Made by a program: the position numbers and the translations under genes | NCBI GenBank assembly: GCA_964559295.1 | Contig: CAZLGO010000045.1 | Span: 1-14,411, forward strand | Source of the DNA: CAZLGO01 sp964559295 | GTDB lineage: Archaea > Methanobacteriota > Methanobacteria > Methanobacteriales > Methanobacteriaceae | Length of the DNA: 14,411 bases | Direction of reading: 5' to 3' | Notes under the pieces: model-generated | What the model was told of the DNA's origin: nothing | Database searches by the model: none | Seen by the model: only the letters and a program-made list of their open reading frames with translations | Shown: positions 8,512 through 14,190 of the stretch, piece after piece | Numbering within the stretch: position 1 is the first letter of the stretch | Layout of the letters: every line of letters begins with the position of its first letter

Positions 8512-8582
8512 CACCTTTAAACTGATTCTCAATACTGTTTTAATCCAAATGTCGTTAAGGAACCATTATGTTATGCTATATG
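8512..8582 (-). promoter_or_regulatory. Likely promoter/leader of the nurA-herA-mre11-rad50 operon
   Basis: Reading the minus strand, a TATA-like CATATAGCATAAC (about 8582-8570) would place a transcription start near 8547. A leader of about 40 nt would end with the SD AAAGGTG at 8518-8512. No other promoter-like site was seen within the overlapping genes, so one transcript for all four is expected. The TATA match is weak. Confidence 0.35.
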
Positions 8583-8613
8583 TTCCACATGATTAATAAA
8601 ATTAAAATGTTCC

Positions 8614-8799
8614 ATGGATAACCACTCGAATTGGTTTCTTCGTGGGGAGTTGCAATAGCTTATCCAAGAAAACAAGGATTGATTCAAAAGGTTCGTTAAT
8701 TGGGATTTAGCTAAGATACCTCTAATGACTTCAGATCCAAAAACAAATGCGAAATAGCATTTAGAGGTTGATTGGCACGATATTATTGATTTTTGTTAA
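8614..8799 (+). pseudogene. Stop-interrupted protein-like relic in the divergent promoter region
   Basis: One frame from an ATG at 8614 reads as coherent protein: MDNHSNWFLRGELQ, stop, LIQENKD, stop, FKRFVNWDLAKIPLMTSDP, then KTNAK, stop, HLEVDWHDIIDFC and a terminal stop at 8797-8799. The internal stops are TAG at 8656, TGA at 8680 and TAG at 8755; each is one C-to-T or similar change from a sense codon (for example CAG or CGA). The mix of Trp, Asp, Pro and Gly is unlike the surrounding spacer. I do not recognise the family. It is probably a decayed gene fragment. Stop-codon recoding is unlikely because both TAG and TGA are used, and chance cannot be excluded for 62 codons. Confidence 0.4.
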
Positions 8800-8923
8800 A
8801 CTCAGATTAAAAGGTTATTTTTCATAGTACCATATCATTAATTACAACATGCAAATAAAATTAGAATGTTTTTATTGTTGGATAATATGATCTTTTAATA
8901 ATCATCCCCATTAGGTTTTGAAT

Positions 8924-9802
8924 ATGGAAGGAAAGGATATAGAGAGATCATTGAAAGTTGCTATAATATTAACCTCCGTATTTTTTGTCATAGAAGTTAT
9001 TGGTGGGTTAAAATCTGGTTCACTTTCATTGCTTGGTGACGCAGGTCACATGTTTAGAGACGTATTTGCTTTGGTTGTCTCATTTGGGGCTATCAAAGTC
9101 GCGAAAAAATTACCCACCAAGACAAAAACATTTGGATATCATAGAATTGAAATATTTGCAGCCTTGATAAATGGGCTTCTGCTTCTTATAATTGGTGGTT
9201 GGATTTTTTATGAAGCATACCAGAGATTTTTCTCTCCAAGACCTATTGAGAGCATATTGATGTTTTTGGTTGCTTTTTTAGGGCTTTTGGTAAATTTATA
9301 TGTCGTCTGGAAACTTCGTGGTACTCACGATTTGAATGTTAAAAGTGCTTTTCTTCATGTTCTCACCGATACATTTGCTTCTGTGGCTGTTATCTGTGCA
9401 GCTATCTGGATATTTTTCACAGGGCAGACCATCGTTGACCCCATTTTGAGTATAGTTATAGCTTTTATTATCGTATTTTCTGCATTTATGGTGATAAGAG
9501 ATTCTGTCTGGATCCTTTTAGAATACGCTCCTCGAGACGTTGATCTGGAAGAGGTTATTGAAACTATAAACAATATCAAGGGAGTAGATGGAGTTCATGA
9601 TGTTCATCTATGGAGCTTATGCTCCAATATTAATGTGTTAGAAGCCCACATATACACTAAAGAACCTGATATGGGGAGAATAGAGCTAATAAAAAGAGAA
9701 ATAAAGAATCAAATGTTGAAATACGATATTAAACATGCGACTTTGGAATTTGAATGTGAAGAATGTTTGGAGAAATGTTGTACTCAGGATATGAATCACT
9801 AA
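8924..9802 (+). CDS. Cation diffusion facilitator (CDF) transporter, ZnT/CzcD-like
   Basis: This membrane antiporter exports divalent metal, most likely Zn2+, out of the cytoplasm in exchange for protons. The protein is 292 aa from the ATG at 8924. A TTG at 8918 would add two residues, but AGGT at 8914-8917 would then touch the start, whereas it is properly spaced from the ATG. Six membrane helices span about residues 10-200. Helix 2 carries GDAGHMFRD (His42, Asp46) and helix 5 carries HVLTD (His145, Asp149): the HxxxD pair typical of zinc-selective CDFs. The cytoplasmic C-terminal domain (about 205-292) has GVDGVHDVHLWSL and ends in a Cys cluster (Cys278, 281, 285, 286) that may bind or sense metal. 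It stands alone, divergent from nurA. Substrate is inferred from motifs only. Confidence 0.92.
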   Translation: MEGKDIERSLKVAIILTSVFFVIEVIGGLKSGSLSLLGDAGHMFRDVFALVVSFGAIKVAKKLPTKTKTFGYHRIEIFAALINGLLLLIIGGWIFYEAYQRFFSPRPIESILMFLVAFLGLLVNLYVVWKLRGTHDLNVKSAFLHVLTDTFASVAVICAAIWIFFTGQTIVDPILSIVIAFIIVFSAFMVIRDSVWILLEYAPRDVDLEEVIETINNIKGVDGVHDVHLWSLCSNINVLEAHIYTKEPDMGRIELIKREIKNQMLKYDIKHATLEFECEECLEKCCTQDMNH

Positions 9803-10081
9803 CACCAAAAATATCACTGATATTCACCGAGAGATGCTAAATAAGGAGGGTAAAACTCTACAAATCGCATTTTCAAAAAAATATATTCCACAATGGCTAA
9901 TAGATGTAATTGGTTAGACAAAAACGTATAATTTAACCTCCCGATATAATGAGAACATAAAAAGCATTAATAACTAAATATTTCTGCGATCGGGATAATT
10001 TGTCCATTCGCCAGATTTTCGCCCTGATTTTTTCCTGCATCACCTGGGACCATCAACATAATAGGTTTCGGTTATAAGTAA
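9803..10081. other. Intergenic region with short coding-like frames
   Basis: I see no convincing gene. Plus strand 9834-9917 reads as a 27-residue frame (MLNKEGKTLQIAFSKKYIPQ, then WLIDVIG) before TAG and continues in frame as TKTYNLTSRYNEN. Minus strand 10059-9967 reads as 30 residues (MLMVPGDAGKNQGE, NLANGQIIPIAEIFSY, stop) in unusually GC-rich DNA for this window. The second looks the more protein-like, yet no SD precedes it. A perfect SD-like AAGGAGGG at 9843-9850 is not followed by a start codon. These may be gene scraps like the relics nearby. Confidence 0.35.
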
Positions 10082-10360
10082 TTAACGTGATTTATACTTA
10101 CGATCAAATCTTCGCACGGATTTTACAATGTATGGTTCACATTTATCTAATTCGGTTAAAAGACAGTCCCGGATGGTTTCAGTCTTAATCTTTTCTTTTC
10201 CTCTTAACTTTTGGATGATGTTGGAGTAAACCTCATCTAATATATCTTTTTTTTCTTCGATGGTGTAACCAGCGTCGATGGTTGCCTTCTGTAGGGCTCC
10301 TTTTATTTTATTCGGATTAAAATCTTCTACCGTGCCTCTTCTTTTTATTACTTTTGTCAT
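10082..10360 (-). CDS. Stand-alone ATP-cone domain protein (92 aa)
   Basis: The ATP-cone is the ATP/dATP-binding allosteric domain found at the N-terminus of ribonucleotide reductases and in the repressor NrdR. Here it makes up the whole protein: VIKRRGTVEDFNPNKI near the N-terminus is the classic ATP-cone opening (V-x-K-R-x-G-x-x-E-x-F), followed by the helical body and the ending EPYIVKSVRRFDRKYKS. There is no zinc finger of NrdR and no reductase domain. Such single-domain proteins occur in methanogens and could be nucleotide sensors or partners of a reductase; that is inference. I chose ATG 10360 over an upstream TTG at 10369 because GGT sits just before the ATG and the homologous domain begins there. 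A TATA-like AATATTAAT (about 10404-10396) upstream fits a short leader. Confidence 0.85.
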   Translation of the reverse strand: MTKVIKRRGTVEDFNPNKIKGALQKATIDAGYTIEEKKDILDEVYSNIIQKLRGKEKIKTETIRDCLLTELDKCEPYIVKSVRRFDRKYKSR

Positions 10361-10441
10361 GTGTACCAATTATACTATTATTATTTAAATGATTAATATT
10401 TTTGTCTTTTAACAATAAGTTGCATTGATTAGTGTTATATC

Positions 10442-10575
10442 TCATATCATATTTCTAAACCTCGAACCTATGATCTCATAATTCTTCGTCCTAAAAACCA
10501 AGTGTTCCACTATAACTCTCTTTTTCCTTAAATTCTGTTATATTTCCTCTTAACTTGGCTGAGTTCCCTTCTTAT
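10442..10575 (-). pseudogene. C-terminal stub of a DDE transposase (IS5-like), decayed
   Basis: Reading the minus strand, the frame ending at TGA 10444-10442 contains KKRVIVEHLVFRTKNY followed by EIIGSRFRNMI. This is the signature region of IS5/IS4-type DDE transposases around the catalytic Glu (pattern R-V-x-V-E-H-x-x-x-R-x-K-x-x-x-I-x-x-x-x-R-N), with Glu and the following basic helix recognisable. Upstream the frame is broken by stops at 10140-10138 plus 400 (TAA at 10540-10538 and another further up); the adjacent frame reads NSAKLRGNITEF, suggesting a frameshift just before the signature. No N-terminal or central DDE segments and no clear terminal inverted repeats remain. It is an insertion-sequence remnant; the exact family is uncertain and the left boundary approximate. 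Confidence 0.6.
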
Positions 10576-10580
10576 ACCAC

Positions 10581-10730
10581 CTACCGATTTTTTGTTTCAG
10601 GAGATCTTATTAAATCCTCCAAATGCCACCATCTATGACAAATTGAACAATAATAATCTGGTTCAGAGCATTTTGAAGAGAAGCTAACAGGATGCCCACA
10701 AAGTGGACATAAAGCATCTATTGTCTTCAT
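10581..10730 (-). CDS. Small zinc-ribbon protein (49 aa)
   Basis: A short intact gene. The protein opens MKTIDALCPLCGHPVSF and contains two Cys pairs, CPLC (Cys8, Cys11) and CSIC (Cys28, Cys31 region), flanking a short loop with one more Cys, followed by HRWWHLEDLIRSPETKNR. This is a compact treble-clef/zinc-ribbon layout; family unknown. Start choice: the ATG at 10730 has GAGGAAG about 8 nt upstream, a usable SD. An in-frame ATG six codons earlier (10748) has only a T-run before it, so the SD would lie inside the coding region; a 55-aa product from it is the alternative. It might bind nucleic acid or a protein partner, by analogy with other mini zinc ribbons. The gene ends just before the transposase remnant. 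Confidence 0.7.
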   Translation of the reverse strand: MKTIDALCPLCGHPVSFSSKCSEPDYYCSICHRWWHLEDLIRSPETKNR

Positions 10731-10978
10731 TTTATCTTCCTCACTCATAAAAAAATAAATTTTTTAGAAAGCTTTCGTCAAAAGGCAGAGTAAGAACAAG
10801 ACAACTCACCCAATCAAGTTTTTTGTTTTTGGCATTTAAAAAGTTCATGATAAAATATGATCTTTACCAAAAAAAACTTACCAACCTTTTTTTAAAAAAG
10901 TGATTTTTGGGTTCTTGACAAATAAATTATAGTTAAATATGTGTACTTTGCCATATAGGTGTTTAAAGCCTTATTTCA

Positions 10979-10996
10979 TCAAAAAAAAATTTTAAT
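10979..10996 (-). terminator. T-rich terminator after the 73-aa gene
   Basis: The plus-strand run of nine A at 10981-10989 is a T9 tract on the minus strand, beginning about 20 nt past the stop of the 11009-11230 gene. Archaeal RNA polymerase terminates at such U-rich tracts without needing a hairpin. A second AT-only palindrome, CTTTTTTTAAAAAAG, lies further on near 10886-10900. Confidence 0.5.
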
Positions 10997-11008
10997 ATCT
11001 AAAACGCT

Positions 11009-11230
11009 TCAAAAAATCAGATTTATGGTATCAAAATCATAACTCAATGTGTATTCGTCCTTATTCAAACCAATCTTTTTAAGAGCCCTTTTCACTTTTT
11101 CCACATTTTCTTCGGTGAAAGGAAGACTCAACCAGATTAAATCCTGTTTTTCAATTTTTTCAACCTTTAAATCCAATTCCTTAAGTTCTTCCATCAATTC
11201 TTCAAATTTAACTTTTTTGGATTTTTTCAT
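11009..11230 (-). CDS. Hypothetical protein, 73 aa, highly charged
   Basis: I do not recognise a family. The protein is Lys/Glu-rich in its first half (KFEELMEELKELDLKVEKIE, likely helical), then has a likely beta strand LIWLSLPFTEENVEKVKRAL and ends in YTLSYDFDTINLIF. The alternating helix and strand pattern suggests a small soluble alpha/beta fold. There is no signal peptide or Cys. The ATG at 11230 is preceded by AAGGTTGG about 5-10 nt upstream, an acceptable SD, and a T9 tract follows the stop, so it looks like a real single-gene transcript. A plus-strand ORF covering the same DNA has no such signals and is its shadow. Confidence 0.6.
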   Translation of the reverse strand: MKKSKKVKFEELMEELKELDLKVEKIEKQDLIWLSLPFTEENVEKVKRALKKIGLNKDEYTLSYDFDTINLIF

Positions 11231-11302
11231 GTATAGCCAACCTTAGATTCAAACTTGGTTTAATTGGTTCCTTATAGGTTGAAGGGTGTTTAAGATACTG
11301 TT

Positions 11303-11800
11303 TCAAGTCCAACTATAAGGATCAAACTCAGATGGTGGTATATACATCACTTCGGCGTATCCTCTCTTTAAAAGTTCTGCATTCAGATTTACAGAATCAA
11401 CGTAAACAACAGCAAGAACCCTACCGTATTTATCGTAATGTTTCTCATCATCGATATCCAAATAAACAATTTTTCCAAGGCACATATTCTTTACATAATC
11501 CTTTGCTTCCTGATATCCTGGTTCTCCTCTCTCTGGCGTGTTTACACCAACAAATCTGATTCTCCCAACTCCTTCAACATCTATGGTGTCTCCATCAACA
11601 ACATGATAACAATAACCGCTTGCTTCATATTTGGAAGGTTGTGTTGAAGGTGTAGTTACTGGTTCTGCTGTTGATTCATTTGTAGTTTGAGTTGTGTTTG
11701 ATTCTGGAGTAACATTTAATGGTTCTGTATCTTCTCCGCTACAGCCTGCGATAATAACTATCATCAGACTTAAGAAGATTGCAAGGATCTTGGAGTTCAT
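11303..11800 (-). CDS. Thermonuclease (SNase)-family secreted lipoprotein
   Basis: This is probably a Ca2+-dependent extracellular nuclease that cuts DNA or RNA, anchored outside the membrane by a lipid. It is 165 aa long. Residues 1-19 form a lipoprotein signal peptide and the lipobox IIAGC gives Cys20 as the lipid-bearing residue. Residues 21-58 are a Thr/Ser/Pro-rich linker. The SNase fold follows: VVDGDTI (Asp69, Asp71), RIRFVGVNTPE (Arg82, Glu90) and KYGRVLA (Arg127). By comparison with staphylococcal nuclease, Arg82, Glu90 and Arg127 match catalytic Arg35, Glu43 and Arg87; the Asp40 position is Asn87, as in many YncB-type relatives. Cys64 and Cys107 could form a disulfide. The gene stands alone. 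The upstream TATA-like element sits so close that the transcript may be almost leaderless, consistent with no SD. Confidence 0.9.
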   Translation of the reverse strand: MNSKILAIFLSLMIVIIAGCSGEDTEPLNVTPESNTTQTTNESTAEPVTTPSTQPSKYEASGYCYHVVDGDTIDVEGVGRIRFVGVNTPERGEPGYQEAKDYVKNMCLGKIVYLDIDDEKHYDKYGRVLAVVYVDSVNLNAELLKRGYAEVMYIPPSEFDPYSWT

Positions 11801-11824
11801 ATGAACCAGGGATCAATTTTGCAT

Positions 11825-11838
11825 GAAAATATTTAATT
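11825..11838 (-). promoter_or_regulatory. TATA-like element upstream of the SNase lipoprotein gene
   Basis: On the minus strand the sequence AATTAAATATTTTC matches an archaeal TATA box in base composition. It lies 25-38 nt before the ATG at 11800, so transcription would begin within a few bases of the start codon. That agrees with the lack of a Shine-Dalgarno sequence there. Confidence 0.4.
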
Positions 11839-11891
11839 ATTGGCCCAGTAGAAATCATATGAGTATGATGCGATCACATATTGAGTATTAA

Positions 11892-12095
11892 CCAAAAACT
11901 GAAGGTGATCCCACGAGTGATTTAGGTGAAAAAGAGCTAATAAAATACCCTACTAGCATTTTAAAGTGGCTGAAATGACTTTAACAGCTTAGTCCCGCGA
12001 AAATTACAAAAGAAGACTTTGAGAAAAATAAAAGAAAAGGTAGTGGAGAGGACATTAAAAATCTATTGGCCTCTATCGATGTATCTGCTGATTAG
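11892..12095 (+). pseudogene. Broken SHOCT-domain gene remnant
   Basis: A single frame reads PKTEGDPTSDLGEKELIKYP, then TSILKWLK, stop (TGA 11976), L, stop (TAA), QLSPAKITKEDFEKNKRK, then GSGEDIKNLLASIDVSAD and TAG at 12093. KITKEDFEKNK is the second half of a SHOCT motif (consensus G-x-I-T-x-E-E-F-E-x-K-K), and LKWLK with the following L fits its first helix, so the two internal stops fall inside a once intact domain. The stretch is close to the SHOCT of the protein encoded at 690-1796 (AITKEEFEKIKNN), also at DNA level, hinting at a decayed paralogue or relative. No start or SD is found and the body of the gene upstream is not recognisable. Confidence 0.45.
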
Positions 12096-13033
12096 TTGGT
12101 AGGATTAAATGTTAATATCTTGGATATATTAGTTTTCAGTTTCCAAAAAATCATAGGAACATGTTATAAAGCTAAAAAGGGTACGATGGATAAAAATGGA
12201 TAATAAGCCATAAAAGGATAAAAAGTTTGATAAAAATAAGCGAAAAGTTCATAAGAATATTTTAGTGATCCAGAAGATCTTAAATACAAAGATTAGACAA
12301 TGGATTTTTACAAAGACCAAGAGAGAGTCGCTTTTATGTCGTTTTGAGAAGTAAAAGAAGGGAAAAAATTTATTAAGATAAATATCAATAAAAAGGAATA
12401 TTCTCGAATAAAAAATTTTTGAGAAATAGGTTGTTAAAAGTCTTTAAATTCCATGAATGCATTAAATGGCTTTTTGTAAAATCTTAAGTACTCTTATTGC
12501 ACCTTAATCCTTCATGTATATGAATAAATGATCAAACAATATTACAATCGAAATTCACTATGGTTGATATAACGAAGTTGGATTACAAGCTCTAGTTCAT
12601 AACTTATGAAACAAAATCCTAAAAAGTCTTAAAATCTGCTTATAGCAAAAATTTATAGCTTTCTCCAAAACATCAGGATAGTGCGCGCTGTCATAGGTAT
12701 AGATACCTATTCGTGTCCCATGATTATGAAGCTGAGGGTCTAAAGGCCTATACTGTAGTATTTATCGCTCTATTTGTTTCAAATTTCAACTTGTTAACTT
12801 TTCGAACACGAACTTAAAAATCGACAAAAAAAATAAATATTTTGTAAGCTCTGTAATCGCCTCAGTGTATTAAATTTCGCTGTTATTTACATCTCACTGA
12901 ACCTGTATTTGGCACTGCCGTTAGGATTATATGGAAGGGTTAAGATTCTCAGCCAAATTCACAATCTATGTAGTTAGAAAACTAAATGCTCAGATTATTA
13001 GGGAAAATAAGGCACAAACTATAAATTTAAAAT
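12096..13033. other. Long gene-free region with decayed coding-like pieces
   Basis: No intact gene is supported over more than 900 bp. Near 12184-12237 there are imperfect repeats of GGATAAAAA/GATAAAAA. The frame of the SHOCT remnant resumes protein-like text around 12255-12415 (YFSDPEDLKYKD; DFYKDQERVAFMSF; EVKEGKKFIKININKKEYS), each piece ended by a stop. Positions 12659-12817 are open for 52 codons in one frame (ending ...EAEGLKAYTVVFIALFVSNF region) without a start or SD. An ATG at 12931 opens a 38-codon frame ending at 13047, overlapping the promoter of the next gene, so it is unlikely to be real. The region looks like old, mutated genes. Confidence 0.4.
12693..12710. repeat. Perfect 8-bp inverted repeat in a GC-richer island
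   Basis: ATAGGTAT (12693-12700) and ATACCTAT (12703-12710) are separated by AG. The flanks (about 12675-12765) are clearly richer in G+C than the surrounding spacer and include GTGCGCGC and a further small palindrome TACTGTAGTA (about 12750-12759). It could be an operator-like site or part of a structured RNA; with a 2-nt spacer it is better as a dimer-binding site than as a hairpin. Confidence 0.35.
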
Positions 13034-13050
13034 CGAAACCATTATAAATA
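13034..13050 (+). promoter_or_regulatory. BRE/TATA promoter of the AIM24-family gene
   Basis: CGAAACC followed by ATTATAAATA is a good archaeal BRE plus TATA combination. Transcription would start near 13070, giving a leader of about 30 nt that carries the strong SD GGAGAGGT at 13088-13095, 5 nt before the ATG at 13101. Confidence 0.6.
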
Positions 13051-13100
13051 AGGGATTGATTCATAGATCAAAAATGTAAAATTCAAAGGAGAGGTAAAAA

Positions 13101-13772
13101 ATGGAGCATGAGATATTGTATCGCCCATCCTATTCTTTATTGAAGTTGAGTTTGGAGACAAATGAAGCTGTTAGCGCAGAAGCAGGTGCTATGGTAAGCA
13201 TGTCAAGCGGTATTTCCATGGAAACTACTATGAAAGGTGGGCTTTTCAGTGGTCTGAAAAGGAGTTTGCTTGGTGGGGAAAGTTTTTTTATAAATAAGTT
13301 TACAGCTGAAAAGCCAGGTGAAATCACATTAGCCCCCCCACTGCCAGGAGATATTCTGGATTTGGATCTTGACAATCAAACTGTTTTTGTGCAGTCAGGG
13401 TCATATATGGCTTCTACTCCCGAAATAGAGATCGATACTAAATGGGGAGGTTCTAAAACTTTTTTCTCAAGAGAAGGATTGTTCTTACTCAAGTTAGAAG
13501 GTAAGGGAAAACTATTCACATCAAGTTTCGGAGCAATTCATAATATAAGCCTTGGAGAAGGTGAAAAATATACTGTGGACACAGGTCATATGGTGGCATT
13601 TGATGAAACTGTTGATTACACTGTGAAAAGAGTTGGGGGATTAAAATCAACTCTTTTTAGCGGAGAAGGACTTGTGTGTGAACTAACAGGCCCTGGAAAC
13701 ATACTTATACAATCAAGAAGTCAGGATGCATTTTTAGCATGGCTAATACCCCAAATACCTCAAAGGGGCTAA
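13101..13772 (+). CDS. AIM24 / TIGR00266 family protein (223 aa)
   Basis: This is a conserved soluble beta-rich protein found across bacteria, archaea and mitochondria (yeast Aim24). Its biochemical role is unknown; the mitochondrial member affects inner-membrane organisation. The full family pattern is present: SAEAGAMVSMSSGISMET near residues 25-42, KGGLFSGLKRSLLGGESFFI (45-64), APPLPGDILDLDL (78-90), VFVQSGSYMAS, then FSREGLFLLKLEGKGKLFTS, and near the end SGEGLVCELTGPGNILIQSR. The Gly-rich repeats form the typical stacked beta layers. Length and both ends match the family. The start is fixed by an excellent SD and promoter, and a T-rich terminator follows, so it is a single-gene transcript. 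No operon partner is present. Confidence 0.93.
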   Translation: MEHEILYRPSYSLLKLSLETNEAVSAEAGAMVSMSSGISMETTMKGGLFSGLKRSLLGGESFFINKFTAEKPGEITLAPPLPGDILDLDLDNQTVFVQSGSYMASTPEIEIDTKWGGSKTFFSREGLFLLKLEGKGKLFTSSFGAIHNISLGEGEKYTVDTGHMVAFDETVDYTVKRVGGLKSTLFSGEGLVCELTGPGNILIQSRSQDAFLAWLIPQIPQRG

Positions 13773-13783
13773 AATTTCCCTAA

Positions 13784-13798
13784 TTTTCCAATTTTTTT
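13784..13798 (+). terminator. T-rich terminator of the AIM24-family gene
   Basis: Twelve to 26 nt after the stop lie TTTT (13784-13787) and T7 (13792-13798) on the plus strand, a typical archaeal U-tract terminator. Confidence 0.55.
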
Positions 13799-13830
13799 AC
13801 TTTAGATATATTTATTTAGAATAATGGTAG

Positions 13831-13879
13831 TTTCAATCCTTTTTTTGTGGATCGAGTGTTGCAACAAAAAAGATTGAAA
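13831..13879. repeat. Long imperfect inverted repeat (16-bp stem)
   Basis: TTTCAATC-CT-TTTTTTGT (13831-13848) is complementary to ACAAAAAAGATTGAAA (13864-13879) apart from a 2-nt CT bulge in the left arm. The 15-nt loop includes the palindrome GTTGCAAC overlapping the right arm. It lies about 60 nt after the AIM24 gene stop. It may be a backup terminator or RNA-stabilising hairpin, or a remnant of an inverted-repeat element. Nothing comparable recurs in the window. Confidence 0.55.
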
Positions 13880-14190
13880 AACGCGGAATATAAGTCATAA
13901 AGTCCAATCATCTCCATAAGTTAATTCTTGAGTCAATGTATTTATTTAGAAATATAGAGATAGTAGGTGAAGTTTTAGCAAAAATCTTATATCTAATATA
14001 CGGTCTTTTGCCAGGCACATAAACCGTTTTTGTTGATAAAACTGAGTGAGAAAACCAGAATTTGCGTTTTTGATATTATTTGGGACTTCTTGATTTTATT
14101 TTTTATGTTTTAAGAAAAGATAATTTTTTTCTTGTTTGGAAGAAAACATTATAAAAAGCCAAATGAATGTTTTAAATCAATGAACTTAAC
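13880..14190. other. Intergenic spacer before the histidine kinase end
   Basis: No gene is supported. The minus strand has one 55-codon open stretch (about 13914-14081, including KTVYVPGKRPYIRYKIFAK) without a suitable start or SD. An 8-bp perfect inverted repeat, AAAACATT (14143-14150) and AATGTTTT (14166-14173), sits 18-48 nt past the kinase stop and may be part of its terminator, although no long T-tract follows it on the minus strand. Confidence 0.35.

Noticed and set aside
8614..8799. Translation through TAG by pyrrolysine or other recoding
   Set aside because: The frame is broken by TGA as well as TAG, no recoding signal is visible, and the piece is short; decay is simpler.
9843..9850. 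Near-perfect SD AAGGAGGG after the CDF gene
   Set aside because: No ATG, GTG or TTG lies at a suitable distance, so it does not define a gene start.
10460..10480. tRNA T-loop-like GGTTCGAGG on the minus strand
   Set aside because: The flanking bases do not pair into a T-stem, no cloverleaf or CCA-end context is present, and the same bases read as the transposase residues IIGSRF.
1957..12252. 13-base match CGAAAAGTTCATA at 1957 and 12240
   Set aside because: No similarity extends beyond it; chance matches of this length are likely in this composition.
12931..13047. 38-codon ATG ORF just before the AIM24-family gene
   Set aside because: It has no SD and runs over the BRE/TATA promoter at 13034-13050; it is probably a chance frame.
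13831..13879. CRISPR repeat, because of the TTTCAATCC and GATTGAAA ends
   Set aside because: The two arms are inverted, not direct, copies; there is no series of repeats with spacers and no cas gene in the window.
13806..13951. Repeated word ATTTATTTAGAA at 13810 and 13940, with an 11-base match at 1876
   Set aside because: Matches of this length are expected by chance in AT-rich DNA of this size, and the flanks are unrelated.
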